Source: DATMNI01 sp035570275 (GTDB lineage Bacteria > Acidobacteriota > Terriglobia > Bryobacterales > Bryobacteraceae). From it: a stretch of 33,123 bases of DNA. Every line of letters starts with the position of its first letter. Position 1 is the stretch's first letter. Positions 1 through 10,020 of this stretch are shown here, piece after piece. The notes below the pieces were generated by a model. The model was not told where the DNA came from. It ran no database searches and was given only the letters and a program-made list of their open reading frames with translations. The translations under genes and the position numbers were made by a program. The stretch covers positions 1 through 33,123 of the forward strand of contig DATMNI010000240.1 of the NCBI GenBank assembly GCA_035570275.1, in the 5' to 3' direction.

Positions 1-797
1 GAACCCGAAACCTTGTAATTCCCCAGATACGCCTTAGGCGCCATACCGCTGAAAGTCACACTGCCGGTGACCGTGTTGGCGGCGGCGCACGACGCTACCG
101 CCGTGCCATGCCCATCGCGGTCGCGCGGCGAATAGTCATCCGGTATCGAATCCGCCGCTGGGTTCGCGGGGTCCGAACCCGCTCCCAGTTGCCGCACGTA
201 GCTGCGGGCCACAATCACCTTGCTGTTGGTGAAGGCGCAGTCTTCCGGGTGGCCGGTGGTGCAGATCGGGAACCCCTTCGGCGCGGTTAGCGACGAATCC
301 TGAAACGCCGGATGGGTCTGATCGATGCCCGAGTCTATGATCGCAATCTTGATCCCCGCCCCCGCGTTCGCCGCACCGCCCAGCGCGCTCCACGCCGCCG
401 GCGCGTTCATCAACTGCGTGGCCTTGTTCAACGCCAGCTTGAAGCGCCGCATCGGCCGCACGCCGATCACTTCCGGGATGGCTTCGAGTTCCGCCACCCG
501 GTCCGCCGATGCATTCACGAAGATGGCGTTCAAAACCTCTGTGACCGAACCGGTGACCGTGATGCTCCGCGAAGCCAGGGTCCTCAAGATCGCCGACTGC
601 CTAGTCTCAATCTGTTGGCGATAGGCCTGCGCCGCTTGTGTGCCCATCTCCTCGCGCGACCCGAATCGGAAGGAAACCGGCGGATCTTCCAGCAGCAGCG
701 TATACCGGTTAGGCACAAACTGCGCCAGACCGGGCGTTGCGGCAGCCAACAAAATGGATACGGCGGCAGTTGCCAATGAGAGCTTCCGAGACGGCAT
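1..797 (-). CDS. Secreted subtilisin-like (S8) serine protease, N-terminal part
   Basis: The frame is open from the ATG at 797 to the left edge, so about 265 residues are present and the C-terminal part, including the catalytic Ser, lies outside. A GGAGG sits 3 nt upstream of the ATG. Residues 1-25 form a signal peptide (Arg/Lys start, hydrophobic stretch, GLAQ cleavage region). Residues about 30-125 look like an inhibitor-I9-type propeptide. The peptidase domain then begins with IAIIDSGID (catalytic Asp) and continues to DGHGTAVASCAA (catalytic His), the first two motifs of the S8 triad. The enzyme should be exported as a zymogen and cleave proteins outside the cytoplasm. There is no operon link; the next gene, on the same strand, ends 259 bp upstream. 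Family assignment is firm, substrate unknown. Confidence 0.9.
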   Translation of the reverse strand, partial: MPSRKLSLATAAVSILLAAATPGLAQFVPNRYTLLLEDPPVSFRFGSREEMGTQAAQAYRQQIETRQSAILRTLASRSITVTGSVTEVLNAIFVNASADRVAELEAIPEVIGVRPMRRFKLALNKATQLMNAPAAWSALGGAANAGAGIKIAIIDSGIDQTHPAFQDSSLTAPKGFPICTTGHPEDCAFTNSKVIVARSYVRQLGAGSDPANPAADSIPDDYSPRDRDGHGTAVASCAAANTVTGSVTFSGMAPKAYLGNYKVSG

Positions 798-905
798 ATT
801 CCTCCAGACGCTCTTCATTCTAGACGGGTTTCGCATTACTTTTGGATGGGCTGCCGTACGATGGGCCACATTCCCGACTAACCCCCGATGTCAGCTTCGG
901 TTCTC

Positions 906-979
906 AGCAGTCAGCTTTCGGCTACACCCACCGGTGCGTGCTCCCGGTTCAGGCTGACCGCTGACCGCTGAAAGCTGCT
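906..979. repeat. Imperfect inverted and heptamer repeats in intergenic spacer
   Basis: The 258-bp spacer between the protease and the nucleotidyltransferase contains a copy of AGC-AGTCAGCTTTC-GGCT (906-923) facing an inverse copy with tandem GCTGACC heptamers ending in AAAGCTGCT (953-979). It could fold as a long imperfect hairpin downstream of the nucleotidyltransferase gene, but there is no T-run, so calling it a terminator would be guesswork. Confidence 0.4.
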
Positions 980-1056
980 CATGGGGCGAGGGCGATGTTT
1001 TCGCGGCGCCACGATCGGTGCCGCCCGCGGAAAGAGGCGTCGTCCTGGCGGCGCAA

Positions 1057-1536
1057 TCACCTCTCCGGGCGATCCCGCAGAGACTCCAGTTCGGCAATCG
1101 CTTCGAGGTCCTTCGGCCTGCCCGCCAGCCGTTTGGTTCGGATGAGCGTTTCGAGATCCAGAACCCGGCAGTCAATGGCAAAGGCTGTGACGGTAATGGA
1201 GTGCGGGAGGAGGTCTTCGTAGCGCCCTCCGCCAACGATCTCGCCCAGCAAATCGAGCCAGCCAAGGCCGGTGACGAGGGTGAAGTTCAGTCCCGCCCAC
1301 AGTGTCTCGACATCGAAACGAAATGGCAGTCCCGGCGGCGCCCCGCGCAGGTAGGGATGGTGTGGCGCCAGGGCGTCCACGAGTTTCCGCAGGTTCTGGC
1401 GGCTGCGGCTGTACACCACGTCCACGTCCTGGGTGGACCGAGGCGAACCGTGCGCCGCCGCCGCCACGCCGCCAACCACGATGAACTCCACGCCCGCTGC
1501 CGCCAGCGTGCGCAGCAATTCACCGAAGCGCGTCAC
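1057..1536 (-). CDS. Nucleotidyltransferase-fold protein (MNT/AbiEii-like)
   Basis: About 159 residues from a GTG at 1536. A GGAG lies 7 nt upstream, and this start puts the characteristic FGELLRTLAAAGVEFIVVGG right at the N-terminus; upstream in-frame ATGs would only add residues translated out of frame from the neighbouring gene. The GG-VAAAAHG segment followed by S-RSTQDVDVVY carries the conserved small-residue turn and the DxD-type metal-binding pair (Asp-Val-Asp) of minimal nucleotidyltransferases. The C-terminal half ends in a basic helix with RTKRLAGRPKD, typical of this group. Such proteins transfer NMP or AMP to a partner or RNA, and some are toxins or antitoxins. The gene overlaps the preceding small gene by 17 nt, so the two are probably co-translated. 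The fold is clear; the biological role is not. Confidence 0.75.
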   Translation of the reverse strand: MTRFGELLRTLAAAGVEFIVVGGVAAAAHGSPRSTQDVDVVYSRSRQNLRKLVDALAPHHPYLRGAPPGLPFRFDVETLWAGLNFTLVTGLGWLDLLGEIVGGGRYEDLLPHSITVTAFAIDCRVLDLETLIRTKRLAGRPKDLEAIAELESLRDRPER

Positions 1537-1693
1537 GCCGGCGCTCCGTGGCGGCGCGGAGTTCCTCGCGGAAACGCTCGAACGCCTCAAGCGCCTGGAT
1601 CCGTTCTTCCACAGTGCGGCGGAGAGCAGCGTCAATCAGGGTCAGATCGACGTCACGCTTGTACCGCTCGATGATTTCGTCGACGGAATTCAT
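1520..1693 (-). CDS. Small helical protein upstream of and overlapping the nucleotidyltransferase
   Basis: 57 residues from the ATG at 1693, which has a GGGGAG 4-5 nt upstream. A longer open frame to 1792 exists but has no better ribosome site. The product (starting MNSVDEIIERYKRDVDLTLI) is strongly charged and predicted all-helical, with no membrane segment or recognisable catalytic motif. Its stop codon lies inside the start of the nucleotidyltransferase gene, a layout common for small partner proteins of MNT-type enzymes and toxin-antitoxin pairs. I do not recognise the family. A role as the cognate partner or antitoxin of the next gene rests on gene order alone. Confidence 0.6.
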   Translation of the reverse strand: MNSVDEIIERYKRDVDLTLIDAALRRTVEERIQALEAFERFREELRAATERRRDALR

Positions 1694-1836
1694 GAACTCC
1701 CCTTTAACTCCGCCTTTCATGATACGCCCAGCGTGGCCGGCTCCCGCCAGTGGCAGGGCGCCAGTGAACAGACAACCACCGGCTACCGGCATCTGACATC
1801 CGGCATTCGCAGCTGCGACCCTCCCTGGGCCGCGGC

Positions 1837-4800
1837 CTAAAAGAGAATCTTTAAGGCCAACACCACCTGGCGCGCCTCCTGTGGAAGAAGGTCCGGCGCG
1901 CCGTAGGAAGCCGTCACGCCGGGGGTCGTACCTGTCCTGGTGTTGAACGATTGCTGCGCGGCATCGTTGGAATTGTAGTTCACATAAAGGTTGGAGTGGT
2001 TCAGCGGGTTGTAGAACTCAGCGCGAAACTGGAGTTTTAGGCCTTGCCGCCCCAGGCGGGACAGATCGAAGTTCCGCATTACGGCCAAATTCTGGAAAGC
2101 GGTTCCGGGGCGGCGGTAGTTGTTGCGGCCGATGGTGCCGCCGTAAGGACCGTTCACGGACATTTCACAACTCAAGGGTGCGCTCCCGGTATAACAGTTG
2201 CCGGCCGAATCGCGGATCTGGTTCAGAGGCAGAATCAGGAATGTGTTGGGCGTGAGCGCGTCGGCAACCATTCGGCTGCCGGATAGCAGGGCGGGCAACG
2301 GGCCGGTAACCCGCGGGCGCGTGTCGTCCGTTTCGTCCGTGCCGGGCACACCATCGTCGATCAGGCTGAACGGCTGGCCTGTCTGAAAACTCAGGATGCC
2401 GCTGAACTCCCATCCGCGCAACAGAACATTGTGGCGTCCCGGCGGCTGCCATATGAAATACGCGGCCACGCGGTGGCGCACATCGAAGTCCGAGCTTCCC
2501 TTGTCCAGAGCGGGGTTGAACGGATCCAGCAGGTATGAGGACGTCCCCGCCACGCGGTCGTCGCCCCCCAATGAGCTCAGGTTATCGATCGAATGGCTAT
2601 AAGCGTAATTGGCTCCGAACTGCAGGCCCAGCGCCGTGGGGCTGCGCTGGTCCACCTTGATTTGCAGCGACTGATAGCCCGAGTGGCCCAGGTTGCTCAA
2701 CGAGTCAAACGAGGAGCCGCCTTCGAACAGCCGCGTATCCGGCCTCCCCACAAACTCTCCGCTACCCTGGCGGTTGTCGTTCATCGATGCGTAAAGCCGG
2801 TTTCCGCTCGACCCGAGATAACTCGCCGCGGCGACGTAGTCGTTCGAGATCCGATGTTCCAGACTAAGGTTCCAGTTGACGGTATAGGCGGTGCGCAGGT
2901 TTTGATCCTTGCGAAAGATCAAGGTGGATGCCGCCGGAATGGGCTGGCCGTCGAGCACGGACTTTGGATTGGCCAGCACCGCCGGCGTAAGCGGAACATC
3001 GAAGAGGCGTGCCAGCCCGCCGCTGGGCGGGTTCGGCGCCACACTGCCGAAGCCTGGCAGCCGGTCGTAAAACACGCCCGCGCCGGTGCGCAGCACGGTG
3101 CGTCCTTCGCCCGTGATATCGTAGGCCAAGCCTAGGCGCGGCGCGAAATTGTTGCGGTCGGGCAGGTAGAAGTGGTTTCGGTACGGGCCCGGTGCGTCCG
3201 CCGTAGGCAGTGCGCTGCCGTTGGCGATGCGCTCGAAGATGTTGGCGCCGGGGCCATAGTAGAAGTTGGCGTCCAGCGCCTGCTCCCGGCCGGGGCTGTG
3301 CTGCTCCCCGAAATATTCGTAGCGCAGCCCGGGCGAGAACGTGAGGCGCGGCGCGATCTTCCAAGTGTCCTGGAGGAAGAAAGCGAAGTCGTTATAGCGA
3401 TAGTGGCTGCGCACGGAGGGGCCGCCGGAAAGCTGCAACGAGGAGAGCACACCATCCACGAAACCCTGGACGTCCGCGAACACACCGCGATTGGCCTCGG
3501 TCTCATCGTCGTCGCCGGGAGCGCGGTTGTCGCGCAACTGGACATACTGGCCGCCGAATTTGAAATCGTGGCGCCCCTTGATCAAGTTGGCGGTGTGGAA
3601 GAACTGCAAGGTGTTCTCCGCGCCGCCGGTCTGCAACTCGCCGAAAGGCAGCGAGACACTCTCCACGTCGACGGCGAATTCCGGCATGCCGCCGGGCGGC
3701 GACTGCGGACTCCACTGCGAAATGCGGCTATAGACAAAACGCGACTCGGCAGTGAAGTTCGGCCGGATGGTGTGCGCCAGCGTGATTGCGCTATTCTGAT
3801 TCCGCGCCAGCGTGGAGCGGTCGAGTAGCGGCGAATAGGGTTGGCTGACGACTGCTAACCGGTCCTGGTCCTGGAAGGCGTAGCGGCCGGTCAGCGTAGT
3901 GCTGGAATCCAGGATGTAATCCACGCGCCCCATCATGAGATACGTGTTTTGTGGAGTCCCGGCGCCGGCATCAATCGGGCCCCTGCGCGAAACCTTGGCG
4001 AAGGAGGGAACTACAACCTCGCCGGCCGCCGCGCCGGGATTTGGCGAAGTGCCCGGATTGCATAGGGCGCCGTATGGGCAGACCTGGCGCAGAAGCAAGT
4101 CGGAATTCGAAAGGCCGGCCGGCAGGGGGTAGCGCCGAAACAGGGCCTGGGTGCCGGGGGAACTCACCGAAAGCAGTTGTGGAGTAGGCACATAGAACGG
4201 GACCGCATTGGAACTCCGCACCAGAATGGATTCGGCGGCGGCGAAGAAGAACAACCTATTCCTAAGCATAGGGCCTGCCAATTGCGCGCCGAACTGGTTG
4301 CGGTTGAAAACCGGCCTGGGGAGGCCCAGGGCATTGTTCTGGAAGGTGTTGGCTGCAAAGCCGGAATTGCGAATGTATTGGTATGCGTCGCCGTGAATGT
4401 CGTTACCGCCGCCGCGCGTCACCACGTTGGCAATGAAACCGGCGTTGCGGCCGTATTCGGCGGTGAAGTTGCTGGTTTGGACGCGGTACTCGCGCACCGC
4501 ATCCAGAGGAATGGCTTGGCCCGGACCGCTGGCGAAGGCGTCGTTGTTGTCGCTGCCATCCAGCAGGAAACTGCCGCTTTCGGCGCGCTGGCCGTTTACG
4601 GCGAAGCCAATACCGCGATCTACTCCGGTAGATGTGGCGCCCGCGCCAAGCACCACGAAGTCATACGGGTTGCGGGTCAACGAAGGCAGTTCGGCGATCG
4701 CCCGCTGTCCTATGATGTCGCCCAACATCGCGTCTTCGATGTGGATGAGGGGGGCCCCTGCCGGTACCGTGATACTTTCGATAATGGAACCGGCCTGCAT

Positions 4801-5145
4801 GGAAAAGTTGAGATCGACGATGTCCTGCACGTGGAGTTCGACGCCAGGCTTCACTACGGTCCTCATACCCAGCTTGCTTACCACTACGCGATACGTGCCG
4901 GGGGGCAGGTTCGGAAGGCTGTAGATGCCGTCGCGATTGGTTTGGCTGGCGAAAACCTGGTTGGTTTCGATGTCAACGCCCGCAACCTTGACATTCGCCA
5001 GGGGAGTGCCAGTGCTGTCCGTGACGCGGCCCGCCAGGCTGGCCGTTGGGCCTGCCCAGGCGGGCTGGACCAGGAGAATCATCGCAAAGGCTGTGCCTAA
5101 ACGTCTTCGCGAAATCGCCGCGGCCGACCGCTTGCTTACGCGCAC
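1837..5145 (-). CDS. TonB-dependent receptor with carboxypeptidase-regulatory-like N-terminal domain (Oar-like)
   Basis: About 1,102 residues from a GTG at 5145. The frame is open to an ATG at 5244, but that ATG lies inside the preceding gene and the extra 33 codons run through a palindromic repeat, so the GTG just before the signal peptide (residues 1-31, ending PAWA) is preferred; its ribosome site is weak. Next come a Cna-B/carboxypeptidase-regulatory domain (ASLAGRVTDSTGTPLANVKV, about 35-120), a plug domain with VNGQRAESGSFLLDGSDNNDA (about 170-290), and a long beta-barrel ending in the C-terminal Phe of outer-membrane barrels (VVLALKILF). No TonB box was identified. Such proteins import large substrates such as oligosaccharides or peptides across the outer membrane. 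It is the last gene of a sigma/anti-sigma operon, which suggests signal-responsive control; the ligand is unknown. Confidence 0.88.
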   Translation of the reverse strand: MRVSKRSAAAISRRRLGTAFAMILLVQPAWAGPTASLAGRVTDSTGTPLANVKVAGVDIETNQVFASQTNRDGIYSLPNLPPGTYRVVVSKLGMRTVVKPGVELHVQDIVDLNFSMQAGSIIESITVPAGAPLIHIEDAMLGDIIGQRAIAELPSLTRNPYDFVVLGAGATSTGVDRGIGFAVNGQRAESGSFLLDGSDNNDAFASGPGQAIPLDAVREYRVQTSNFTAEYGRNAGFIANVVTRGGGNDIHGDAYQYIRNSGFAANTFQNNALGLPRPVFNRNQFGAQLAGPMLRNRLFFFAAAESILVRSSNAVPFYVPTPQLLSVSSPGTQALFRRYPLPAGLSNSDLLLRQVCPYGALCNPGTSPNPGAAAGEVVVPSFAKVSRRGPIDAGAGTPQNTYLMMGRVDYILDSSTTLTGRYAFQDQDRLAVVSQPYSPLLDRSTLARNQNSAITLAHTIRPNFTAESRFVYSRISQWSPQSPPGGMPEFAVDVESVSLPFGELQTGGAENTLQFFHTANLIKGRHDFKFGGQYVQLRDNRAPGDDDETEANRGVFADVQGFVDGVLSSLQLSGGPSVRSHYRYNDFAFFLQDTWKIAPRLTFSPGLRYEYFGEQHSPGREQALDANFYYGPGANIFERIANGSALPTADAPGPYRNHFYLPDRNNFAPRLGLAYDITGEGRTVLRTGAGVFYDRLPGFGSVAPNPPSGGLARLFDVPLTPAVLANPKSVLDGQPIPAASTLIFRKDQNLRTAYTVNWNLSLEHRISNDYVAAASYLGSSGNRLYASMNDNRQGSGEFVGRPDTRLFEGGSSFDSLSNLGHSGYQSLQIKVDQRSPTALGLQFGANYAYSHSIDNLSSLGGDDRVAGTSSYLLDPFNPALDKGSSDFDVRHRVAAYFIWQPPGRHNVLLRGWEFSGILSFQTGQPFSLIDDGVPGTDETDDTRPRVTGPLPALLSGSRMVADALTPNTFLILPLNQIRDSAGNCYTGSAPLSCEMSVNGPYGGTIGRNNYRRPGTAFQNLAVMRNFDLSRLGRQGLKLQFRAEFYNPLNHSNLYVNYNSNDAAQQSFNTRTGTTPGVTASYGAPDLLPQEARQVVLALKILF

Positions 5146-5182
5146 GGCTCTGAACGGAGCCGCGACCGTTAGGGAGCGGTTT
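5128..5182. repeat. Palindromic dispersed repeat (REP-like), copy 1
   Basis: Reading the plus strand, ACCGCTTGCTTACGCGC at the left pairs imperfectly with GACCGTTAGGGAGCGGT at the right, around a core CGGCTC-tgaac-GGAGCCG. The same architecture recurs at 11291-11392, 20790-20875 and inside the MITE at 22017-22151. This copy sits exactly between the anti-sigma-like gene and the receptor gene and overlaps the region where the receptor start must be. Confidence 0.75.
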
Positions 5183-5221
5183 TCACTACCTCCCCTGCCT
5201 TCCCCACCGGGGCCTACTCCA

Positions 5222-6370
5222 CTAAGGATGGTTGGGATTCGCATTCAGGTAGGCATTCAGCATCTTCTGACGGTTGGGCTTCACGCTGCCCCCTGGCGGC
5301 TCGATGGTCACAAAGACGGCGTTGATCTCCGCCAGGACTTTGGGATTATCGAATTTGAGCACCCAACGGTTCTGTTTCTGGTCGTCGACGTAGAATATAC
5401 CCAGACTCTGCGCCGATTCGGCCTTGGCCTCACGCTGCCCCCAAGCTTGAAACGTGGCGCCGCCTTTCAGATCGAAGGCATAAAAGATGAGAGATTTGCC
5501 CTCGGTGTAAAAGACCCGGCCAAACGGGGCTTTGGTCTTGCCCTTGCCATCGATGTCGAAGGTATCCACGATGTGGAGATTGCGTGCGCCCATGAGGTCG
5601 CGGATATCGTGGTCGGCGACCAGCAATTTGCGCTCGCGGTCTAAGGTATCGGTCTCCGTGTTGAGCCGGTCGGTGAGTTCACGCATACTGAACCTCTGGG
5701 AGGCAATGAGCTCCGTATCCGCCGCATGGCCGGTCTGTAGACGTGCCAACTCGGAGGTCATGCCGGTCAGGCGCAGCTCGCTTTCGCGCAGTTGATCGGA
5801 CAGGCGCGCTTCCACAGTTTTGGAGCTGGCGATCTCTGAGCGCAACGAGTCAACCTGCTCGCGGGTATGCCGGAGTTGCTCGCCCAAGTCGAAGGAGCCC
5901 GCCCGCGCCTGCTCCAGGTCGTAAAGTGCCTGTTTCAGATCGCGGCGCTCCTGCCGCGCCCCTGCGGATAGCCCTTCGTCCGGGTTCCAGCGGACCATTT
6001 GGACTTCGGGCGCAGGCTGGGGTGTCTGAGGCAGAGCAGTTTGAGGCAGAGGTTGCGAGGCCTGCGGCTGGCCGTTCCGCAGCCGCAATACGCGCAACTC
6101 GGCGGCCAGGGATCGATTGCGGATGCGGGCTTCGTGCAACTGCGCGCCGAGCGAGCCCACTGCCGCGAGCATCGCGACCAGCATCGCGCAGATAGTGGCG
6201 GCGAAAAGGAGCGGGTGCGAGGGTTCCCTGGAAGAGAACACAATACCGAGCTCTGCGGCCCGAGCCGCGAACCGGCGCTTGTAGGCTCTGCCGTGAATCA
6301 GGAACCGCAGTTTATCCGCAAACCGCAGGCGATCCTGGTCGCTCGGAGAAAAGTATCTAAAGTTTCGCAT
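5222..6370 (-). CDS. Membrane-anchored coiled-coil protein with RskA-like C-terminal domain, probable anti-sigma factor
   Basis: 382 residues from the ATG at 6370, which overlaps the sigma gene by 14 nt and has an AGGG-containing ribosome site. A basic cytoplasmic N-terminus of about 50 residues (SPSDQDRLRFADKLRF) is followed by one membrane segment at about 54-78 (LLFAATICAMLVAMLAAVGS), a Pro/Gln-rich linker, a long heptad-rich coiled coil (about 140-255) and a compact C-terminal domain (FGRVFYTEGKSLIFYAFDL ... VFVTIEPPGGS). The C-terminal domain resembles the extracytoplasmic domain of RskA-type anti-sigma-K factors, where a similar VxVTxEPxGGS end is common. Overlap with the ECF sigma gene supports an anti-sigma role, but no zinc-binding ASD motif is visible, so this is inference. 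The inserted coiled coil is unusual for RskA and could be the sensor part. Confidence 0.65.
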   Translation of the reverse strand: MRNFRYFSPSDQDRLRFADKLRFLIHGRAYKRRFAARAAELGIVFSSREPSHPLLFAATICAMLVAMLAAVGSLGAQLHEARIRNRSLAAELRVLRLRNGQPQASQPLPQTALPQTPQPAPEVQMVRWNPDEGLSAGARQERRDLKQALYDLEQARAGSFDLGEQLRHTREQVDSLRSEIASSKTVEARLSDQLRESELRLTGMTSELARLQTGHAADTELIASQRFSMRELTDRLNTETDTLDRERKLLVADHDIRDLMGARNLHIVDTFDIDGKGKTKAPFGRVFYTEGKSLIFYAFDLKGGATFQAWGQREAKAESAQSLGIFYVDDQKQNRWVLKFDNPKVLAEINAVFVTIEPPGGSVKPNRQKMLNAYLNANPNHP

Positions 6371-6923
6371 TGGCCCTTCCCAAGCCCAGGACAACCCTGA
6401 GCTTTCTCAGACCCCGGTAGTAATAATTCCTGACGTTCGGTAACGGCTCGCCAGTCCGCTCCGCGACTTCCTTCAACACGAGACCTTCAAAGCAAACGTG
6501 TTCAATGACGCGACGCTCGTTTTCGGTGAGGTGGTCCAGGCCGCGCCTGATGGATTCTTGATAGTCGGCAAGACTCGGCGCATTGCAAGGGTCCCGCGGT
6601 TCGTAGGCCGAAGGCTCATCGTAATGTCCCCGTAACTTCAAATACTTCCATCGATTGATGCTCCGGTGCTTAGCGTCCAGCAGAATCCAGGTTTTCACGC
6701 TGCCACGAGCGGGATCGAACCTGCCGGCATTCCGATAAACATCCAGGAATACCTCTTGCATCAGGTCCTCGGCTTCTCCGCTGTCCCGTAGGATGCGGTG
6801 GGCCACGCTGAAGACCAGGCGAAAGTGCCGATCGAAGAGGACAGCTAGTGCGTCCGCATCACCGTTTCGGAGCTGCTGCAAAAGATCCTCGTCAGTCGCG
6901 ATCACCAGGGGCAAGGATCTCAT
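6357..6923 (-). CDS. ECF-type RNA polymerase sigma factor
   Basis: 188 residues from the ATG at 6923. This start is chosen because the paralogous relic at 26936 begins at the same place (MRS...DEDLLQQLR) with the same GAGGATGAG context; the frame stays open a further 91 codons upstream but without similarity. Region 2 runs from VLFDRHFRLVFSVAHRIL through EDLMQEVFLDVYRNAG to KTWILLDAKHRSINRWK, and region 4 contains LTENERRVIEHVCFEGLVLK followed by the helix-turn-helix NVRNYYYRGLRKLRVVL. Both regions are complete, so it should bind core polymerase and direct a specific promoter set. It is the first gene of a sigma - anti-sigma-like - receptor operon and is divergent from MCO unit 1, whose intergenic region holds the element repeated before every MCO unit. 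It is the only intact sigma gene among three paralogous copies. Confidence 0.92.
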   Translation of the reverse strand: MRSLPLVIATDEDLLQQLRNGDADALAVLFDRHFRLVFSVAHRILRDSGEAEDLMQEVFLDVYRNAGRFDPARGSVKTWILLDAKHRSINRWKYLKLRGHYDEPSAYEPRDPCNAPSLADYQESIRRGLDHLTENERRVIEHVCFEGLVLKEVAERTGEPLPNVRNYYYRGLRKLRVVLGLGRANAKL

Positions 6924-7627
6924 CCTCGAAAGCTCCGTCCCGAGAACTCGGCACGGGCCTTGAACATTATCCGACACTGCATACAAGAATGTCAAGGCCT
7001 TCTTTAACGTTAACTGACCCTTGGGTGGTGTTATCACGTGTAAACCTATTCGGCTCATCGCGGCAATTGAACCGCCCAAGTGACACAAAACACGATTCTC
7101 AGTTGCATGCAAGTTATACGGATAAGCAGCAGGCGGTCTTTTTGTCGGACACCTCTTGTGACACACCAGGTTGTGGCACACGTTGTGGCGCAGCATGAGG
7201 CCGCCAGGAACGTCGTGTGAAGGTGCGCGTTCAACGCGCGTTCCGGATCGCGATCGTTGACAAGGAGTGTCGCACTCTTCCGTTCAAGGGACTTAGCTTG
7301 TGAATTCAAAGAACGAAGTACCGCAGATCTTAGGCAACAAAAGTTGTGCCGTGCAAGATATCTGCGTAGTTGTTGCTGCCCACATGGCCTACCGGGAGCC
7401 GCCTCCGCGCGGCGGCGTCGCCGTGAGATCTAGCGCACCGTAAGTGCACACACCTTCCAGCCAACCAGGGCCGGCTTCAGAATAAACGCACAGAAAGCTG
7501 CAAACGCGCCCAATAGCGCGAACTAAGCAGCGCTAACTAACTAACAAATACGATCGAGGGATTTTAGCAGCTGTGGCGCGGCATGGCCAGAGCTGCCTGA
7601 TTACTTGCGCAGGAGAAGAATATAACT
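6924..7627. other. Divergent intergenic region between sigma operon and MCO unit 1
   Basis: About 700 bp with no convincing gene. It holds the conserved element at 7081-7109, a GTAAAC block at about 7040 that recurs in the other units, and a GC-rich stretch near 7395-7430 with the GTCGCCGTGAGATCTA block shared with the leaders of units 3 and 4. A ribosome-site block (AGCTGCCTGATTACT ... AGGAGAAG) lies directly before the MCO start and is shared by units 1, 2, 4 and 5 with small changes. Confidence 0.6.
7081..7109. promoter_or_regulatory. Conserved upstream element, copy A
   Basis: TGACACAAAACACGATTCTC followed by AGTTGCATG. It is one of six clear copies (also 11503, 14516, 18300, 22513, 27045) in the upstream regions of MCO units and sigma genes. 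Here it lies 158 bp from the sigma start and about 520 bp from the MCO start. It could be an operator or promoter element; its function is not known. Confidence 0.55.
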
Positions 7628-9889
<2,262 letters not shown>

Positions 9890-9929
9890 ACGCCTGCCTC
9901 GTATCGGCTGCAACGTATCGGCTACGGGG

Positions 9930-9961
9930 CCGGCGGGTCAACCCTAGGGGCGGCCCGCCGG
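9930..9961. repeat. Intercistronic hairpin between MCO and SCO-cyt c, unit 1
   Basis: CCGGCGGG at 9930-9937 pairs perfectly with CCCGCCGG at 9954-9961. The hairpin recurs at the same place in units 2, 3 and 5. There is no T-run, so it is more likely an RNA-stability or partial-attenuation element than a full terminator. Confidence 0.65.
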
Positions 9962-10020
9962 TCAGGGCGGCCGCCGGTCATCCTCTGAAAGTTGAATTGG
10001 AAACAAAAGGAACCAACATC

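Noticed and set aside
4177..5100. 307-codon open frame opposite the TonB receptor
   Set aside because: It lies antisense to a clear receptor gene and has no motif or start signal.
7155..7190. Second copy of the upstream element at TGACACACCAGG before unit 1
   Set aside because: Only the first seven bases match; the 3' half (CGTTTGTGAGTTG) is missing, so it is probably chance.
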